From the NCBI RefSeq assembly GCF_029784135.1, contig NC_073746.1:295392089-295456088 (forward strand): a stretch of 64,000 bases of DNA, read 5' to 3'. Below are positions 10,655-22,049 of the stretch, in pieces. The DNA is from Toxorhynchites rutilus septentrionalis. Taxonomy: Eukaryota > Arthropoda > Insecta > Diptera > Culicidae. The notes under the pieces were generated by a model that had not been told where the DNA came from, searched no databases, and saw nothing but the letters and a program-made list of their open reading frames with translations. Position 1 is the stretch's first letter. The number at the start of each line of letters is the position of its first letter. The translations under genes and the position numbers were made by a program.

Positions 10655-12727
10655 ATCAACATATTCATAAAGAGTAAACAGTAAACTAATCCATTTTTCA
10701 GGTAGATAGGTAGGTATTCACGTAGGAGAAGGAAATAAAACAATATATTTAAAATATATATTTAACAAAAGCTGTCCCCTTTGTATAGTCCTACGTCACT
10801 CCGGTTATGTCCCCGACATTACCCACCCGACTTTTTTAAGTTTGTTTTTCATGCATATAATTTTTGATTATTGAATGTAAAAGAAGAATTTAATATATTT
10901 TCCCAGAATCTCTCAGGAGGTGATAGATGATCATATTTCATGGAAAAAACCCTCCTACGCATATGTTCGAATTTTAACAATGACAGAGTTATAGAACTAA
11001 ACTGGCTCTACACTAAAAAGTACGCTACGTAAGCCAATTATGTTGCTTTCATTTGAAAGATATTTTTTTTTTAAATCTTTAAAACATTTTCTTGCTAGTT
11101 GTACGTTTTTCTCATAATCCAGTGGACCGATATAGCTGATTTTTTTAGCATGTAAAAATCTTATTATCTGAATTGTTACGTAGCGGTTTTTGAAAATTAT
11201 GAAAATTGCCAAAATGTCGGCCATTTGAATAATAAAAAAAAAATCAACAAAAATCGTAAGGCCGTGGTTATCAGAGAAGTTATCAATGATGATAATCGAT
11301 CAAAGCAGATAGGTCCTTTTCGTAGGTCAGAATTCATTTTTGCATGCTGAAAAAAAACTTCTGCTAAATTGGTCCACTAGATTCTGAGATAAACGTACCA
11401 CCAGCTGAAAAAATGCCCTTGAAGATTCGTACAGCCATGTTACTCTTGAGATGACCCCATAGTTTTTACTGCAGATTTTCAACGAAATGAAATATCGAAG
11501 AATCCTTCCGGTACAACATTGCATAAAAACCATTTTTTCAATTTACCAGAGTTGATTCCCCCATTAAACAGATACCTGAAAAAATAAAATAAAACAAGTA
11601 TAACGAAAATTTTTGCACGTAGAAGATGGAAATAAATTTGTACATAAAAAAGGCAATTTTTTTTTATTAACTTCACACTTTCAAAAATAGCTGAATGTTC
11701 AAATCAAAATATCTCTATATGTGGAAAATTCTTCAGATCATGATATAATTATAGTTTTGAATGTCAATGAATCATATATTTCAAAGCAAGAATCAACCAG
11801 GCAAACCTAATTCACCAGGTAAAAGTATGAATGAATGAGGGCAGTAATGTGGCTGTATTTCAAATTCAGTATATCGATATGAATATGAAACACACTTGCA
11901 ATACACTTGTTGTTTGTCATATAACAACGAATATATTCGCTAAAAATTATCTAAATGGCAGCATAACGTCAGTTAGTAATAATGATAATAATACTAAAAT
12001 GTTACTTTACATTTTTGTTGATAATATTAAGATTACGCGCTAAACATATTTTATACATAAATAAAATAAAATCTCCTCCATATCCAAACCTACATTGCTA
12101 AGTGCGCAACACTTCCCCCAGCCGCACTCTAATCTGGCCCTACAGTTGCATTCGCGTAACTTTCATTCACAGGACTTCCACCCACGACACTTCACCACGC
12201 ACCTCTTTCAACAGATTCTCTTCTGTTGCTCACACTATTTCCCCCGAAAACTTCTCTACATAGAATAGCCGCGTCATCGACAAATTAAATTTTCCCATAT
12301 CGGAATATGCTGCAGAATTCGCCAGTTATTAATTGTTATTAATTCTTCGCTGCACAGCAGATTAATCTCTTTAGTTTGCGAAAATGAAATGAAATAAAAT
12401 GACGTTGTACTGGAAAAATACATACTAAGACACCCGACATCATCAGCACGAGGGAAAAAAATCATCAACGACGGTAGCAACGTATAACTATTGCATTCAG
12501 AATCTACAAAAACATCACTAATGAGCAAGCGGGTCTGTCGCAGACGAAAGACCAAAATACTCTCACAAGGGAATGTTTTCGTGTACAGTACACGACAGTA
12601 ACAATAAATGTCGCATAACATTTCCACTGTGTGACTGTAGTAAAAATTCAATCGCGTGACTGTCACGGGACAATGGTGGCGACAGTCATGAGATTACTGT
12701 CGTGATGCAGTACATTTGGTACCCCTG
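10655..12727. other. AT-rich interior of the hAT-like insertion, no gene seen
   Basis: Scattered open frames up to 130 codons (12274-12666 minus) have no recognisable motif. GTAGTCCTACGTCACT near 10796 resembles the palindromic repeat described in the findings. The last 190 bp are rich in CTGTC/GACAG words shared with the left end. Confidence 0.45.
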
Positions 12728-13029
12728 GTCTGAACAGTAAGCTGATTTGAAGGGCGGTATATAAAGATAGAATGGTGGAAAACGGAAGAGGGGATGTTTA
12801 ACTGAGCGAGAATGAAAGAGAAATTTATCACAAACGTCTGAAATATTGCATTTCTCGATAATTTGGATGGAATTCGAGAATCCGCAGTTACATTACCGCA
12901 GAGTGGTTTTCACGGATTTGCTCACCTGATAGTACATTTCTTATTGCCTTGCTTTATGTGCACCTTTCAAGAGCGCATAATCACTAATATTCTCACAACA
13001 CCGTTGCTGCGCATCATCTCCATCCGCGT

Positions 13030-13480
13030 TGACGGCATTGAGCTTCGTATTACGAAATGGGGGAGTAGGCATGACAATATGGGTATGCAAAGGAAATGAA
13101 CACACTTTTAAAACAAAAATTATGAATGAAAATTAGTTTTCCCAAATCAAATAAGTACTCTATTGAAATGCAAATCATTTTTGCTTGCAAGCAGTGGAAA
13201 AATATCATACAAAAATTGTGTCTGAAGATATTTTTATATTATAATGGTAAGTTTTGGAGAGAATATCTGAAAATTCATAGAAATTAGTTCAAATTAGGGC
13301 CAGAACAACGTACTTCTAGTAGATAAATAATGACAAGAAAAAAATTTCATACAAATTTTAGTAATTTATAACTGCCTTAGGGTCTAATCGACTAATCGAC
13401 TAATCTGATAGAGAAGAGTTGGCCTCATACAAACTAATGTCGTATCCAGATGGCGACACCATTCCGCCGTCAACGCGAAT
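13030..13480. mobile_element. MITE inside the palindrome's left arm
   Basis: Both ends read CGCGTTGACGGC (left directly, right in reverse complement). The insertion interrupts homology between the left arm and the uninterrupted right arm (14165-14230). Its interior, 13100-13280, is shared in reverse complement with 5690-5860. No coding capacity. Confidence 0.6.
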
Positions 13481-14665
13481 CGAGCCACCGAAGCAAAAGG
13501 GGGAACCGTACAACAGCGACTTTGATGCCTTGTGTGTTTTATCTCGTTCATATTTCATTATCGAGGCCCCGCGGTAGCCTGTCATTGCAAAATCAACAGC
13601 TTATTCAATGTTTATTTTAACTGGGATATAGTACATTTCAGTAAAATTACCTTACGGTTTCAAAGTTTTTTTTAAATAAATGAGAACAAAGAATATATCG
13701 CGCAACTGCGAACCGAATTTTGTGAGTTCAGAAATGATAATTGGCTTAATAAACCGTTGATTGATTGAGTATAGCCCCAGTTCTGTTCTCAGAAATAAAT
13801 GAAATCTTTTCTGCATTTTCAAGAATGTTTAAGCTTTCCGCCCATTTTGGGTACTCCATATTTATCCATAAAATGGTTATGTCGAATATTTTTCCACATC
13901 ATAGAACTTATTCACTGAAATATGTATCCTGCATGAAAGTCACATAAACATTGAGCGATCAAGCTTCCACTGGTAGTGGAGGATCTTCGTTTTCAACTTC
14001 TAAACAACGTCATATTTGAGCATAAATTGAACTCTGTGCTCTAAGCGTAAGAACACACTGGACGGCTTCCCCGCGCGGATTTTGCAATGACAGACCGCCG
14101 CGGGGCCTCGATAATGGAATGTGAATGAGATAAAACACACAAGGCGGAGCGGGTACGGCCGGTTCTAAAGTCACTGTTGTAAGGTTCCTCATTCTCTGCG
14201 GTGGCTCGATGGAGATGATGCGCCGCAACGGTTTTGTGATAGTATTAGTGTTTATGCGGTGCACATGAAGCAAGGTAATAGTTAATGTACTATCGGTGAG
14301 CCAATACGTGAAAATCACTCTGCGGTCATGTAGCTGCGGATTCTCGAATACTACCCAAATTATCGAGAAATGCAATATTTCAGACGTGTGCGATCAACTT
14401 CTTTCTCCCTCTCGCTCAGGTAAACATCCCTCTTCCGTTTTCCACCATTCTGTCTTTATATACCTCCCCTCTAATCCGCTTACTGTCCAAACAGTTGTAC
14501 CTTGTACCATAGACTCGTCTTGCATCCGTCTATAAAAATATGATAATGGCCGCTAGTGAAGCCGTCGAAAGCCGCTGAATGTGTTTTTCATCGAGCTCCT
14601 GCTGCGACTTGTCATTGCGAGAATCGCGCGGGAGAGCCGTCTAGTGTGTTTCCACGCTAAGTCCA

Positions 14666-16707
14666 GGTCTACGTGAGAGTAAAATTGACATAGCGAACTA
14701 CTGATACATTTGTATCTGCAGAGTGGGATGTTGATAATATGATGAAATGACCGGAATAATTCCAAATAATTTGAGAAGGGCAAAACGAGTGCTATCCAAA
14801 TTTTTATAATACCAGCTCAAAAACAGAGTTCATGTGCAGAACTCTATACTGAAAGAAGCAGATTCAGCCCACTTTTTCTGATGGGTAGTACCCTCGTTCC
14901 CAAATTTTTCCCGAACTTAGCATCCGTTTTGCGACGATATCTTTGATACAGCTTGGTTAGGTATGCTCCTACCGGTCGAAAGATTGTGATGCTACAAATG
15001 AGATTTCCGTTAATAAGCACATGTTATTACGACATTCGTGTTTTTTTTTCAGAGGGGCTTTGAATCCGGAATTAGATTACATATTCTGAACCACAGCCAA
15101 GAGGTAAATTCTATCAATGCGTTTTATGGAATAAAACATTCAAAATATTGTTTTCTTTGTTCTAATTTTCGCTTCAATATATGAACTAGTATCTCGCAGT
15201 CCAAGTTAAGTAAAGATGTATGCCTTAATCCATTGGTTGTTTCTTCAAAACAATATATTAATGAAGTATAGAAGTTATTAATATCAAAATCAATTTTGAC
15301 ATAGGACTATGTCTTTGATTTCTATATGGAGGGGGGGTCACTCTACGAAAAATGTAACGATTCATTAAGAGTTTTCAAATACATATTACTCAAAATCGCT
15401 ATTGCGACATATGTTATGTTATATACCATTAGACAGGAAATTAATCCAGCTTTTTATTTGTCTTATAACACCAACAGGAAATATAGTAAAACAGTTGAAC
15501 AAATTGACGATTGAAATGGGTCTGTTTTTCGATTGCACTAATCACCCGCTTTCCTCCCCGACGCAACGAGCAACCTTTTTGCCTGCATTTCGGCGTTAGC
15601 TCACAATGTGAAACGATGCGTATCAGGAGTTATTCTCCATTTTGGCAACTGATTTAGAAGTTCGGAAGGATATACTCACGCATATCAAATTTTGACAGCA
15701 TGAATAGTCGCAATCTTAATATTATGTTCTACATATATGTATTCCTTAGAAGCCCGCTTCACTTCCTCAAATGCAGTAGCCTATTCTCCTTTCCATTTCC
15801 TATACATAAGCAGAACTTAGCACCCAATGAGATCAATTCACTACAGCAGCTACACGAATGCAGCTACATGGCCATAGGATACTCAATTTACATCACCGGG
15901 CTATAACGTTATTACAAACAATGTTCCGGACAACGTGGCAACGAAGGAGGAAATGCTACTTTTATATATAATATATTTCTGTAGTCATAGAATTTTTAAA
16001 CTTAGGCTCATATTTATGTAAATCTTAACTATTGATACAGATTCTTCCACGTTATCTTATCTAACTTGTTTAAAGGATACTAGTTTATACAGGAAACCGT
16101 TTTTTGATGTATCAAAATAGAAAAAAATACAGATTTTGAACAACGGAAAAACTTAATTCAAATGCAATTACTACACACAATCACAGTCCTATGTCAAGAT
16201 CCCGTCTGTGCCCCTAGGCTCAGATCCATAAACTTTTTGAGTACGATTTTTTAATAGTGTATACGTGTTAAAATATTTTTTTACTAAATAATTCATTTAT
16301 TTTCTTACAACTTTGTTCAACACTGCGACTCACTGCACTGTTTACCAATTCAAATATACTACGTCTACTAATATTCCTTATAGCACATTGGTTCGGAACG
16401 GTACAATTAGAAAAATCCTCGGTCGAAAACTACCAATTACATTTGGTAATGCAAACATTAGTAGAATGTACAATTTTTTGTACATATTGTCGACAAACCC
16501 GCATCCTTACCAGAGTTTAGTATAATTTACTAGATAACATTAGTAAACTTGAATGTTGTCATGTCTGAAGACTGGTGAGAGAAGCGCGTATTGAACATTT
16601 TTATTGTTGTCATAATGCAATACTTTGGAAAATGTAGACGACATTGGGCTTACGAATCATAGTTCTGCTTGACATATATGTTTATCAGTACGGTAGAAAA
16701 TGACTAA
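14666..16707. other. No recognised gene
   Basis: Short frames only. A GACATAGGACTATGTC palindrome lies at 15298-15313, and a partial inverse of it (AGTCCTATGTC) at about 16185, so 15.3-16.2 kb may be one worn repeat. Nothing else could be assigned. Confidence 0.45.
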
Positions 16708-16874
16708 GGGTGAGGCCAGAGTGAACGCGACATGCGATGCGATGCAATGCGACGCGAAAAGAACGCGATTTTTAAAGCGACATAGTGGCCAGAGTGGACG
16801 CGATTGAATGCGACTGACATACGCGACAGACGTAAACAACAGGTTTCATTTTCATTTTGTGTTCAAGTTTCGAA

Positions 16875-17215
16875 ATGGATTCTGACGAAGAATATTTAAT
16901 GTCCGAAAGCGTAAGTATTTTTTTTCGGAAACAAAAAAGACTTCGGAATCCATTCTATCGCAACTATACCCGTATGAACATCGAAACTTTCGAATATATT
17001 TTAGGACATATTGAAGTTGTTCTCATAAAAAAGTGGACCAACTTTATTTAAATTCCAATTGAGTCTGGCGAAAAACTTTTGATCACACTGAGGTTAGAAA
17101 ATATTCATAAATAATCTTTATGTTCGATTTTGAATCTCTTTTCCCTTCACGTAGTTTTCCGGCATTATTTCGCAATCCCTTTATCTGTGCTTTCTAGGTC
17201 TTTTGCAACGGGATA
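16875..17215 (+). pseudogene. HARBI1-like (PIF/Harbinger) transposase N-terminal fragment
   Basis: The start MDSDEEYLMSES is typical of PIF nucleases. It is followed by YTRMNIETFEYILGHIE and TNF-IPIESGEKLLITLR, corresponding to the conserved FRMS-ETF and helix region ahead of the catalytic domain. A stop (TAA, about 17049) breaks the frame after NFI. A probable intron (GTTAGA...TTCTAG, about 17084-17199) precedes SFATGYW, the RFLATG counterpart. The sequence then runs directly into the antisense 3' end of the MADF gene at about 17217. The DDE catalytic domain is therefore deleted. The family cuts and pastes DNA at TWA sites; this copy cannot. Confidence 0.8.
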
Positions 17216-17217
17216 CT

Positions 17218-17581
17218 GGGCTTCATTTGTTGCTTCATAAATAGCAGACAACTGAAGTATGGCCAGTTAGTGGAAATGCTGTCATCACCGGGATCCCTAG
17301 ATCTCGACTGCGGCAGCTTTCGCAGTTAACGACCAAAAGTATCCCGTAAATTTTTCCATTTTTTAGCAGCATACTCTGAAATTTGAAAAATCCTTTCAAT
17401 ATATATTCAAACAATTCCCTTTGTCTCACTTACCAGTGATTCCTAATTCATTCGATACTTCTTTCCAACACTTACTAACTAGAACCCGGTTTGTGTCGAG
17501 TTTGTGATTCCAAAGTGCACTTCTTTGAAATATAGCTCCGATTAGTGCTTCCACATCCACAGACACATCTTCTTCCGCCAT
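17218..17581 (-). pseudogene. MADF-domain protein of PIF/Harbinger element (partial)
   Basis: Read on the minus strand from the ATG at 17581, MAEEDVSVDVEALIGAIFQR is followed by ALWNHKLDTNR and SKCWKEVSNELGIT, a MADF/Myb-like DNA-binding start with conserved W residues. A 45-bp intron (GTAAGTGAG...TTTCAG, about 17388-17432) leads to EYAAKKWKNLRDTFGR, a stop, then LRKLPQSRSRDPGDDS and NWPYFS. In PIF elements such proteins bind transposon ends and help the nuclease. The stop after FGR and abrupt fusion to the transposase remnant show that it is dead. Convergent orientation matches the usual two-gene layout. Confidence 0.82.
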
Positions 17582-17708
17582 GATGTAAACAAAATATATA
17601 ACTGACATTCACTTGTCGCGTGTTCATCGCGCGAAAAAGCTGTGCATGTCGAGGTTGATTTTGTGTCGCGCACAAATTCGCTTGTCGCGTCGTATCGCAT
17701 CGCGTTTA

Positions 17709-18159
17709 GGCATGGCGTAAATTGAGACGCATATAGCGCGAGTAACTTGGCGCAATATAGCGCCTGTTTTTGTGGCTAATGAAAACAGATAGAACGGCGC
17801 AAATTGGCCAAATGACGCGAGATGGTGGAGCGCTCGTGAGACACGACTCGCGCGATGCTGTGGCTGAACCACAGTTTCTCGTGCTGCTCATGCCGGTTGT
17901 GGTAGTTGTGTTGGTGAACAATCATATAGCGCCGTGGGTTTGATACTGTATGGCTGTACTGGTCGAGTGATTGTGTTAGTAAATAAATATATCGCGCAAC
18001 TCTGTGTTAATCAGTCATTGTATGCGAGTGGCATGTTATTTACACCAAACTGCGACTCAATATGCGCTCCACCACGCTACGTTTGTGGCACGTATGAGTC
18101 GTGTTGGTAGTCTCGCGTTCGCTTACGAGCGCTATACGCTTCTCAATTTGCGCCTAGCC
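17709..18159. mobile_element. Nested PIF-type MITE with TTA duplication
   Basis: The ends pair as GGCATGGCGTAAATTGAGAC on the left and, reverse-complemented, GGCTAGGCGCAAATTGAGAA on the right, continuing through a shared GCGTATAGCGC-like word. TTA flanks both sides (17706-17708 and 18160-18162). The 451 bp interior is rich in GCGC words and non-coding. Its right TTA is the same TTA that starts the next element. Confidence 0.85.
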
Positions 18160-18162
18160 TTA

Positions 18163-20103
18163 GGCCGATTACACATTATCCGGTTTCAGCCGGAACGGTT
18201 TGAAACCCAAATAGCAAATTTCGACCGTACCAACTTCTTTACGGCGCCGTGATGCAGCCGTCTACTGCGACTACAATGTCCGGCCCCGGACAAGCATTAT
18301 ACGCGATGACAATAGTGTTGTGCCGACGTCTGGAGACATCAGTTTGGGAAAGCAAATCATCGTCTATAAGATTATTAGACCTTAAAACAGTTTTAAGTTG
18401 CTTAATTTTTGAATGAAAATTTTTTACTTCATGTTATTTTATTACTTCAAACACGTAGTACTGACTTTTATTTAACCATTTTTGTATATTTTTTTTCATA
18501 TTTTCACTGAAACTCATAATTGTAATATAAAAACATCATCAAACACAGTTCTTGTTCAGAGGGGTTTCTCCACTTGCAAAAGAACGTGTTACTCCATTAC
18601 GAAAATAACATATTTTATAAGAAGAAGGTAATTTTCATTCATAACTTTTATTTTCAAACATGTGTTTATTGCACCTGAAAATCTATTATCACTATCATTT
18701 CCCAAAAGCAGAGTACGAAGTTCCATGCCATCAGCGCGGATTGACAGTTGTTTGTCATGTCTGTTAGTATTAGTACAATTCAGGCAGTTTTTCGTCCCGT
18801 GTATTAGTATATGTGTGCTATTGACGTTTGTTTGTTGTTTTTGAAATTCAGAATTTGCAAGTGATATGGATGGATTTCTACTTTACTCCTTTATTTCGAT
18901 GCTGTGGAACAAGTTTAGTGATGCAGGTTTCTGCTCAAAGCAAAGCTATGGTCAGCGATTTTATCGAGCTGAATGTGAAGGTCAGTTTTCGTCAATTTTA
19001 ACACACCAACAATAGCTCTCTACTAATATTCTTATTGGGTATTCCACACAGTTCGACCTGACCCGGAAAGCGATCGATGACAGGGCTCGGCTCGAGGATT
19101 TCAAGACCAAACTGTCTGCCATGTGACCGGTGATCAAGATGTTCTCCTGCCCGATGCAGAAGCATCGGCTCTGTCAGAGCGAAATCATCCAGCGGTTGGC
19201 ATATCTGATTCGGTCAATACGCCTAGGATCCGCGTATTGATAACTATGTGTTGATGCGAAATGCGCTTGAGAAGCCGTCCCTGCCCCGGGAGTACGCGAT
19301 CGAGGAATTGCGAAATATGCTGAGCGCGATTCTGGATGAGAATCTGCGGAAGCAGCGATAAAATAGTTTTTGAAGGAAAATTATGTTGTTTTAATCGTAA
19401 AGATTCATACTGCAATGGTGGAATAAAAAGACACTCTAGAATAGATGGATTATCTCGTAGGCAAATTCTAAGAAAATCACAGGAAGTGAATAAATAATTG
19501 AGTAGTGCCCTTAGCTTACGAAATGTTTTTTATTGGTTCATTCAAATTCTATTGGAAATATGTGGCAACAGAGCGTATGGATTGAATAATACTGTTTGTG
19601 TAAGTTTGGAAATAAAACAATTTAGCGTATGGATAAATACACCGCAACTGGACTTTTAAATTTATTTGTCATTGCAATTGTATTCTGAAATGGGGCGAGA
19701 AGATTCACACCTTCGACCGCTCGATCGCACCTATCGGTAATAATACCGTTCTGATGCAGGGTGCGCGTCATTTTCGCAAGAACCGCCGTGTTCCTGGTGT
19801 GCCACATTTTAACACGGCCGTATATACTCTCCAAAGGAACGCAAATTTGAGAAGACGCGTAATTGCTGCAGCAGCCGTGTTTTCAAGGTTTTCCGTATGC
19901 AGACGGCTGCATGTAGCAGGAGTATTTGCAGCAATGTTTATCTGTCAATCCACTATATAAATAAATGCACGTATGTGTATGTGAGAGATGCACGGTTTTG
20001 TGAAGCGCGAGGTCTTTTTCACATTGTTATCCGGTTTTCCGTCCAAACCCAGCGGCGTTTTTTGAAATCGGTCCGGCAGAAACCGGATAATGTGTAATCG
20101 GCC
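18163..20103. mobile_element. Second nested PIF-type element carrying foreign exons
   Basis: Both ends read GGCCGATTACACATTATCCG and continue CGGTTTC-GCCGG, giving terminal repeats of about 40 bp. They are flanked by TTA at 18160-18162 and 20104-20106. The target appears to be the end of a PIF terminal repeat, because removing both nested elements restores a TACTCTGGCAT-like end. No nuclease is seen in its 1941 bp. Instead it contains spliced-gene-like exons (18927-19361) ending in a poly(A) signal. Confidence 0.8.
18927..19361 (+). pseudogene. Possible captured host gene fragment, 3' exons
   Basis: Two exon-like blocks join in frame across a clean GT-AG intron. Exon 18927-18980 follows a TGCAG acceptor and encodes VSAQSKAMVSDFIELNVK. 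Exon 19052-19361 starts FDLTRKAIDDRARLEDFKTK. The second exon carries a TGA after KLSAM and a frame change near 19228. Past it, DPRIDNYVLMRNALEKPSLP leads to a C-terminus ENLRKQR and TAA at 19361. AATAAA follows at 19422-19427. The charged helical composition looks like an ordinary cellular protein, which I could not identify. It lies wholly inside a PIF-type element, so capture by the transposon is the favoured reading. A decayed host gene is the alternative. Confidence 0.55.
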
Positions 20104-20238
20104 TTACTCTGGCATATGAAATAGTTTTTTGCCAGAATTGAATAAACGGAGCTTATTCGCGCGACAACGCGCGGCTTGTCAAAAATCACGTAGTGTCGCA
20201 TCGCAACGCATGTCGCGTTCACTCTGGCATCACCCTAA

Positions 20239-20542
20239 AGATTGGTAGCATTTACTATCAGTTCCTGTTAATAACAGAATTAGTGACGTAAATTACAGCG
20301 AAAAACAAGATATCGTTCGTACACGTAGCGATGTCACAAGCTCAACATTGCGTCACCTTGATGACTTTACTGACGTTGTTTGATGAATTGACATTTCATT
20401 GCACCCTGTTATCCTCCAGCGAGATGTTGCTGCAATGTTTTGATTCGTTTTGACAACAGTGGAGTTACGTTTCAATGAGATTAACGATAAACCATTAAAT
20501 GCATCAAAAAAAGGATTTCTCACTGTAGTTAATCCAACAAAT
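20239..20542 (+). promoter_or_regulatory. Upstream region of Gos28
   Basis: About 300 bp separate the transposon boundary (TAA at 20236-20238) from the Gos28 start codon, so the promoter and 5' UTR should lie here unless they extend into the element. No clear TATA box is seen; a TCAGTT-type initiator word occurs at 20258. CGTCA words (20286, 20351, 20372) are present but not diagnostic. Confidence 0.35.
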
Positions 20543-21495
20543 ATGGGATCTACGGATTGGGATAGTCAGTATTTTCAGTGTCATGTTTACGTTAATAACT
20601 TTTTTTGTATCAACTCATCAAAATGTACTATTTACTTTAAGTATTGCGGAAGCAGGCCCGTCACTTGGAGAATGACATCGACCTGAAACTGATCGCCTTC
20701 AATAAGGTTGGCGCTGGGAGCAGCTCGATAAGTTCGGCAACGGATACGGCTCCCCTGTTGGGCGATCATGTTTTCGAGTCGCTTTCGCTCGAGATCGAGC
20801 AGATGTTGGATAAGTTGTCCAGCATTAACGAAAAAATGGCAGAGATACCGGGCACGGGAGCGGCCGTCATGCATGTATTGCAGCGGCATCGAGAGATTTT
20901 GCACGTATGTTGAATGATGGGTTAGATTAACAGGGTTCGTCTAATTAGTATGTGCGTTACAGGGTTACCGACAGGAGTATCTTAAAATTCAGGCCAACCA
21001 CACAACACGAATGGAACGAGAGGAACTCCTGCGGGGATCCGGACTGGGAACTTCATCGATGAGCTCTGCTGCCACATCCGGGCTGAGCCGGAGGGATATG
21101 TATCTGAAGGAAAACACTCATATACACAAGTATTTTATTTGGATATTCTCTATAGTCAACATAGTTAATCAATTCATTGGCGATATTTTCTTTCAGTTCG
21201 AGTTCCATGGTTAATGATCAGATTAGCATCGCAATGGAGACGAAGGAACACTTGACCTCACAGCGGCAGCATATGAAACGCTTCCAGACTAGAATGCACG
21301 ACATCTCCAATAGATTCCCTATGATTTCTAGGTGATGTTGTCTCTTATTTTGGAGAATTTAAGGTTTTTAAAATTATTTTCATATAATATAGTCTCGTGC
21401 AACGAATCAACATTCGCAAGCGGCGTGAATCGCTCATCCTCGGGGCAGTAATCGCGATCTGTACGATACTCCTGCTACTGTACGCCTTCCATTGA
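20543..21495 (+). CDS. Gos28: Golgi SNAP receptor complex member 1 (GS28/Gos28)
   Basis: Five exons: 20543-20564, 20642-20904, 20963-21129, 21197-21331 and 21393-21495. All introns are GT-AG and 60-80 bp, and the 690 bp sum is 229 codons plus stop. Signature blocks include LRKQARHLENDIDLKL at residues 9-24, FESLSLEIEQMLDKL, VLQRHREILHGYRQEY, QISIAMETKEHLTSQR, and the SNARE-domain end ISNRFPMISSLVQRINIRKR. A C-terminal membrane anchor, LILGAVIAICTILLLLYAFH, finishes the protein. The length and order match GOSR1 family proteins, which act as a Qb-type SNARE in ER-Golgi and intra-Golgi vesicle fusion. Exon 1 (MGSTDWD) was chosen because its GT donor phase joins to LRKQ and the W/YD-LRKQ context is family-typical. 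No damage is seen. Nested PIF transposons end just upstream. Confidence 0.95.
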
Positions 21496-22049
21496 TCGTG
21501 GATAGCATCCAGGGAACCATATTAGCGGTTTCCTAATTTATCAGACTTTTAAAAGCTTGTTCTTTCTATATCACACAGTTGTTATCATTATTTTATTATT
21601 GTGTATTAATCCTAATCCAAGAAAGCACTAGCTGTGCTAAAAATGGTCGAACTAAGCAAGGGGAATCGACTAAAATCAATTCCGTAGATAGAATTGTAGA
21701 ATCTTTTGATCGAAAATGTATTTATCAGGAGGGTAATAAAGAACCGAAGTTCTGACGGAGTTTTGTGATAGTAATGGTAGGGTTTACGGTAACGTTGTGA
21801 TTTATCACTGATCCGGACACAAAGAATTGTGATTGTGTTATAGTGAAACCAGTCTGCAGATATTTATTTAGCTTATTTAAGAATAAATATTCTCAAACAC
21901 TTGAGAGCAACAGCAAGAGTTAGATTATTATTACATTTAATAATAATTGCCCTCGGAGGAATTACAGTTTCCTTTCCAGCGGAGCATAACTTGTACTAGA
22001 TTGAATTGAACTTGTGTATTCTTTCGATTTACGTCTGATCGACGTGTTC
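21496..22049 (+). other. Gos28 3' UTR and intergenic space
   Basis: After the Gos28 stop, an AATAAA at about 21735-21740 is the first plausible poly(A) signal, with a second A-rich candidate near 21883. The convergent cuticular gene ends at 22050 on the other strand, so the two genes are tail to tail with at most about 300 bp between transcripts. Confidence 0.5.

Larger units (their letters stand above)
7743..12727. mobile_element. hAT-like insertion or composite with 8-bp duplication
   Basis: The terminal sequences are CAGGCATCCCAAAAGTACTG on the left and, reverse-complemented, CAGGGGTACCAAATGTACTG on the right. They are flanked by an identical 8-bp duplication, GTCTGAAC (7735-7742 and 12728-12735). 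The uninterrupted site is preserved in the other arm of the palindrome at about 14480-14501. Ends starting CAG with an 8-bp duplication are characteristic of hAT elements. No hAT transposase is seen. The interior holds a MITE-sized unit (7743-8108), two H2A pseudogenes and long AT-rich filler, so it is either a macro-transposon or an element that received further insertions. Confidence 0.75.
7562..14665. repeat. Palindromic (foldback) element with 5 kb insertion in its left arm
   Basis: Left-arm blocks 7562-7742, 12736-13029 and 13481-13590 match, in reverse complement, right-arm sequence 14665-14035. Landmarks include GATGGATGCAAGACGAGTCT against AGACTCGTCTTGCATCCGTC, the TTTCTCGATAATTTGG block, and the ACACACAAGGC plus GATTTTGCAATGAC blocks. 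The left arm is interrupted at 7743-12727 (hAT-like insertion) and 13030-13480 (MITE). The spacer, about 13591-14034, is unpaired. No transposase is visible in the arms. Confidence 0.75.
16708..20235. mobile_element. PIF/Harbinger element with nested insertions
   Basis: Terminal inverted repeats of about 45 bp pair well. The left begins GGGTGAGGCCAGAGTGAACG, and the right (reverse-complemented) begins GGGTGATGCCAGAGTGAACG and continues with GCGACATGCG repeats. The flanks are TAA on both sides (16705-16707 and 20236-20238), the 3-bp target expected for PIF/Harbinger. Inside are pieces of both standard proteins: a HARBI1-like nuclease on the plus strand and a MADF-domain protein on the minus strand. 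Two further PIF-type elements (17709-18159 and 18163-20103) are nested in it. Without them the element is about 1.1 kb, a deletion derivative. It ends about 300 bp upstream of Gos28. Confidence 0.85.

Noticed and set aside
12274..12666. 130-codon minus frame as a gene
   Set aside because: Low-complexity hydrophobic and Ser/Phe-rich composition, no motif, and a position in the terminal region of the hAT-like insertion.
20450..20686. 78-codon plus frame as an alternative Gos28 N-terminus
   Set aside because: It is out of frame with the LRKQ exon after splicing. The MGSTDWD exon has a correct donor and phase.
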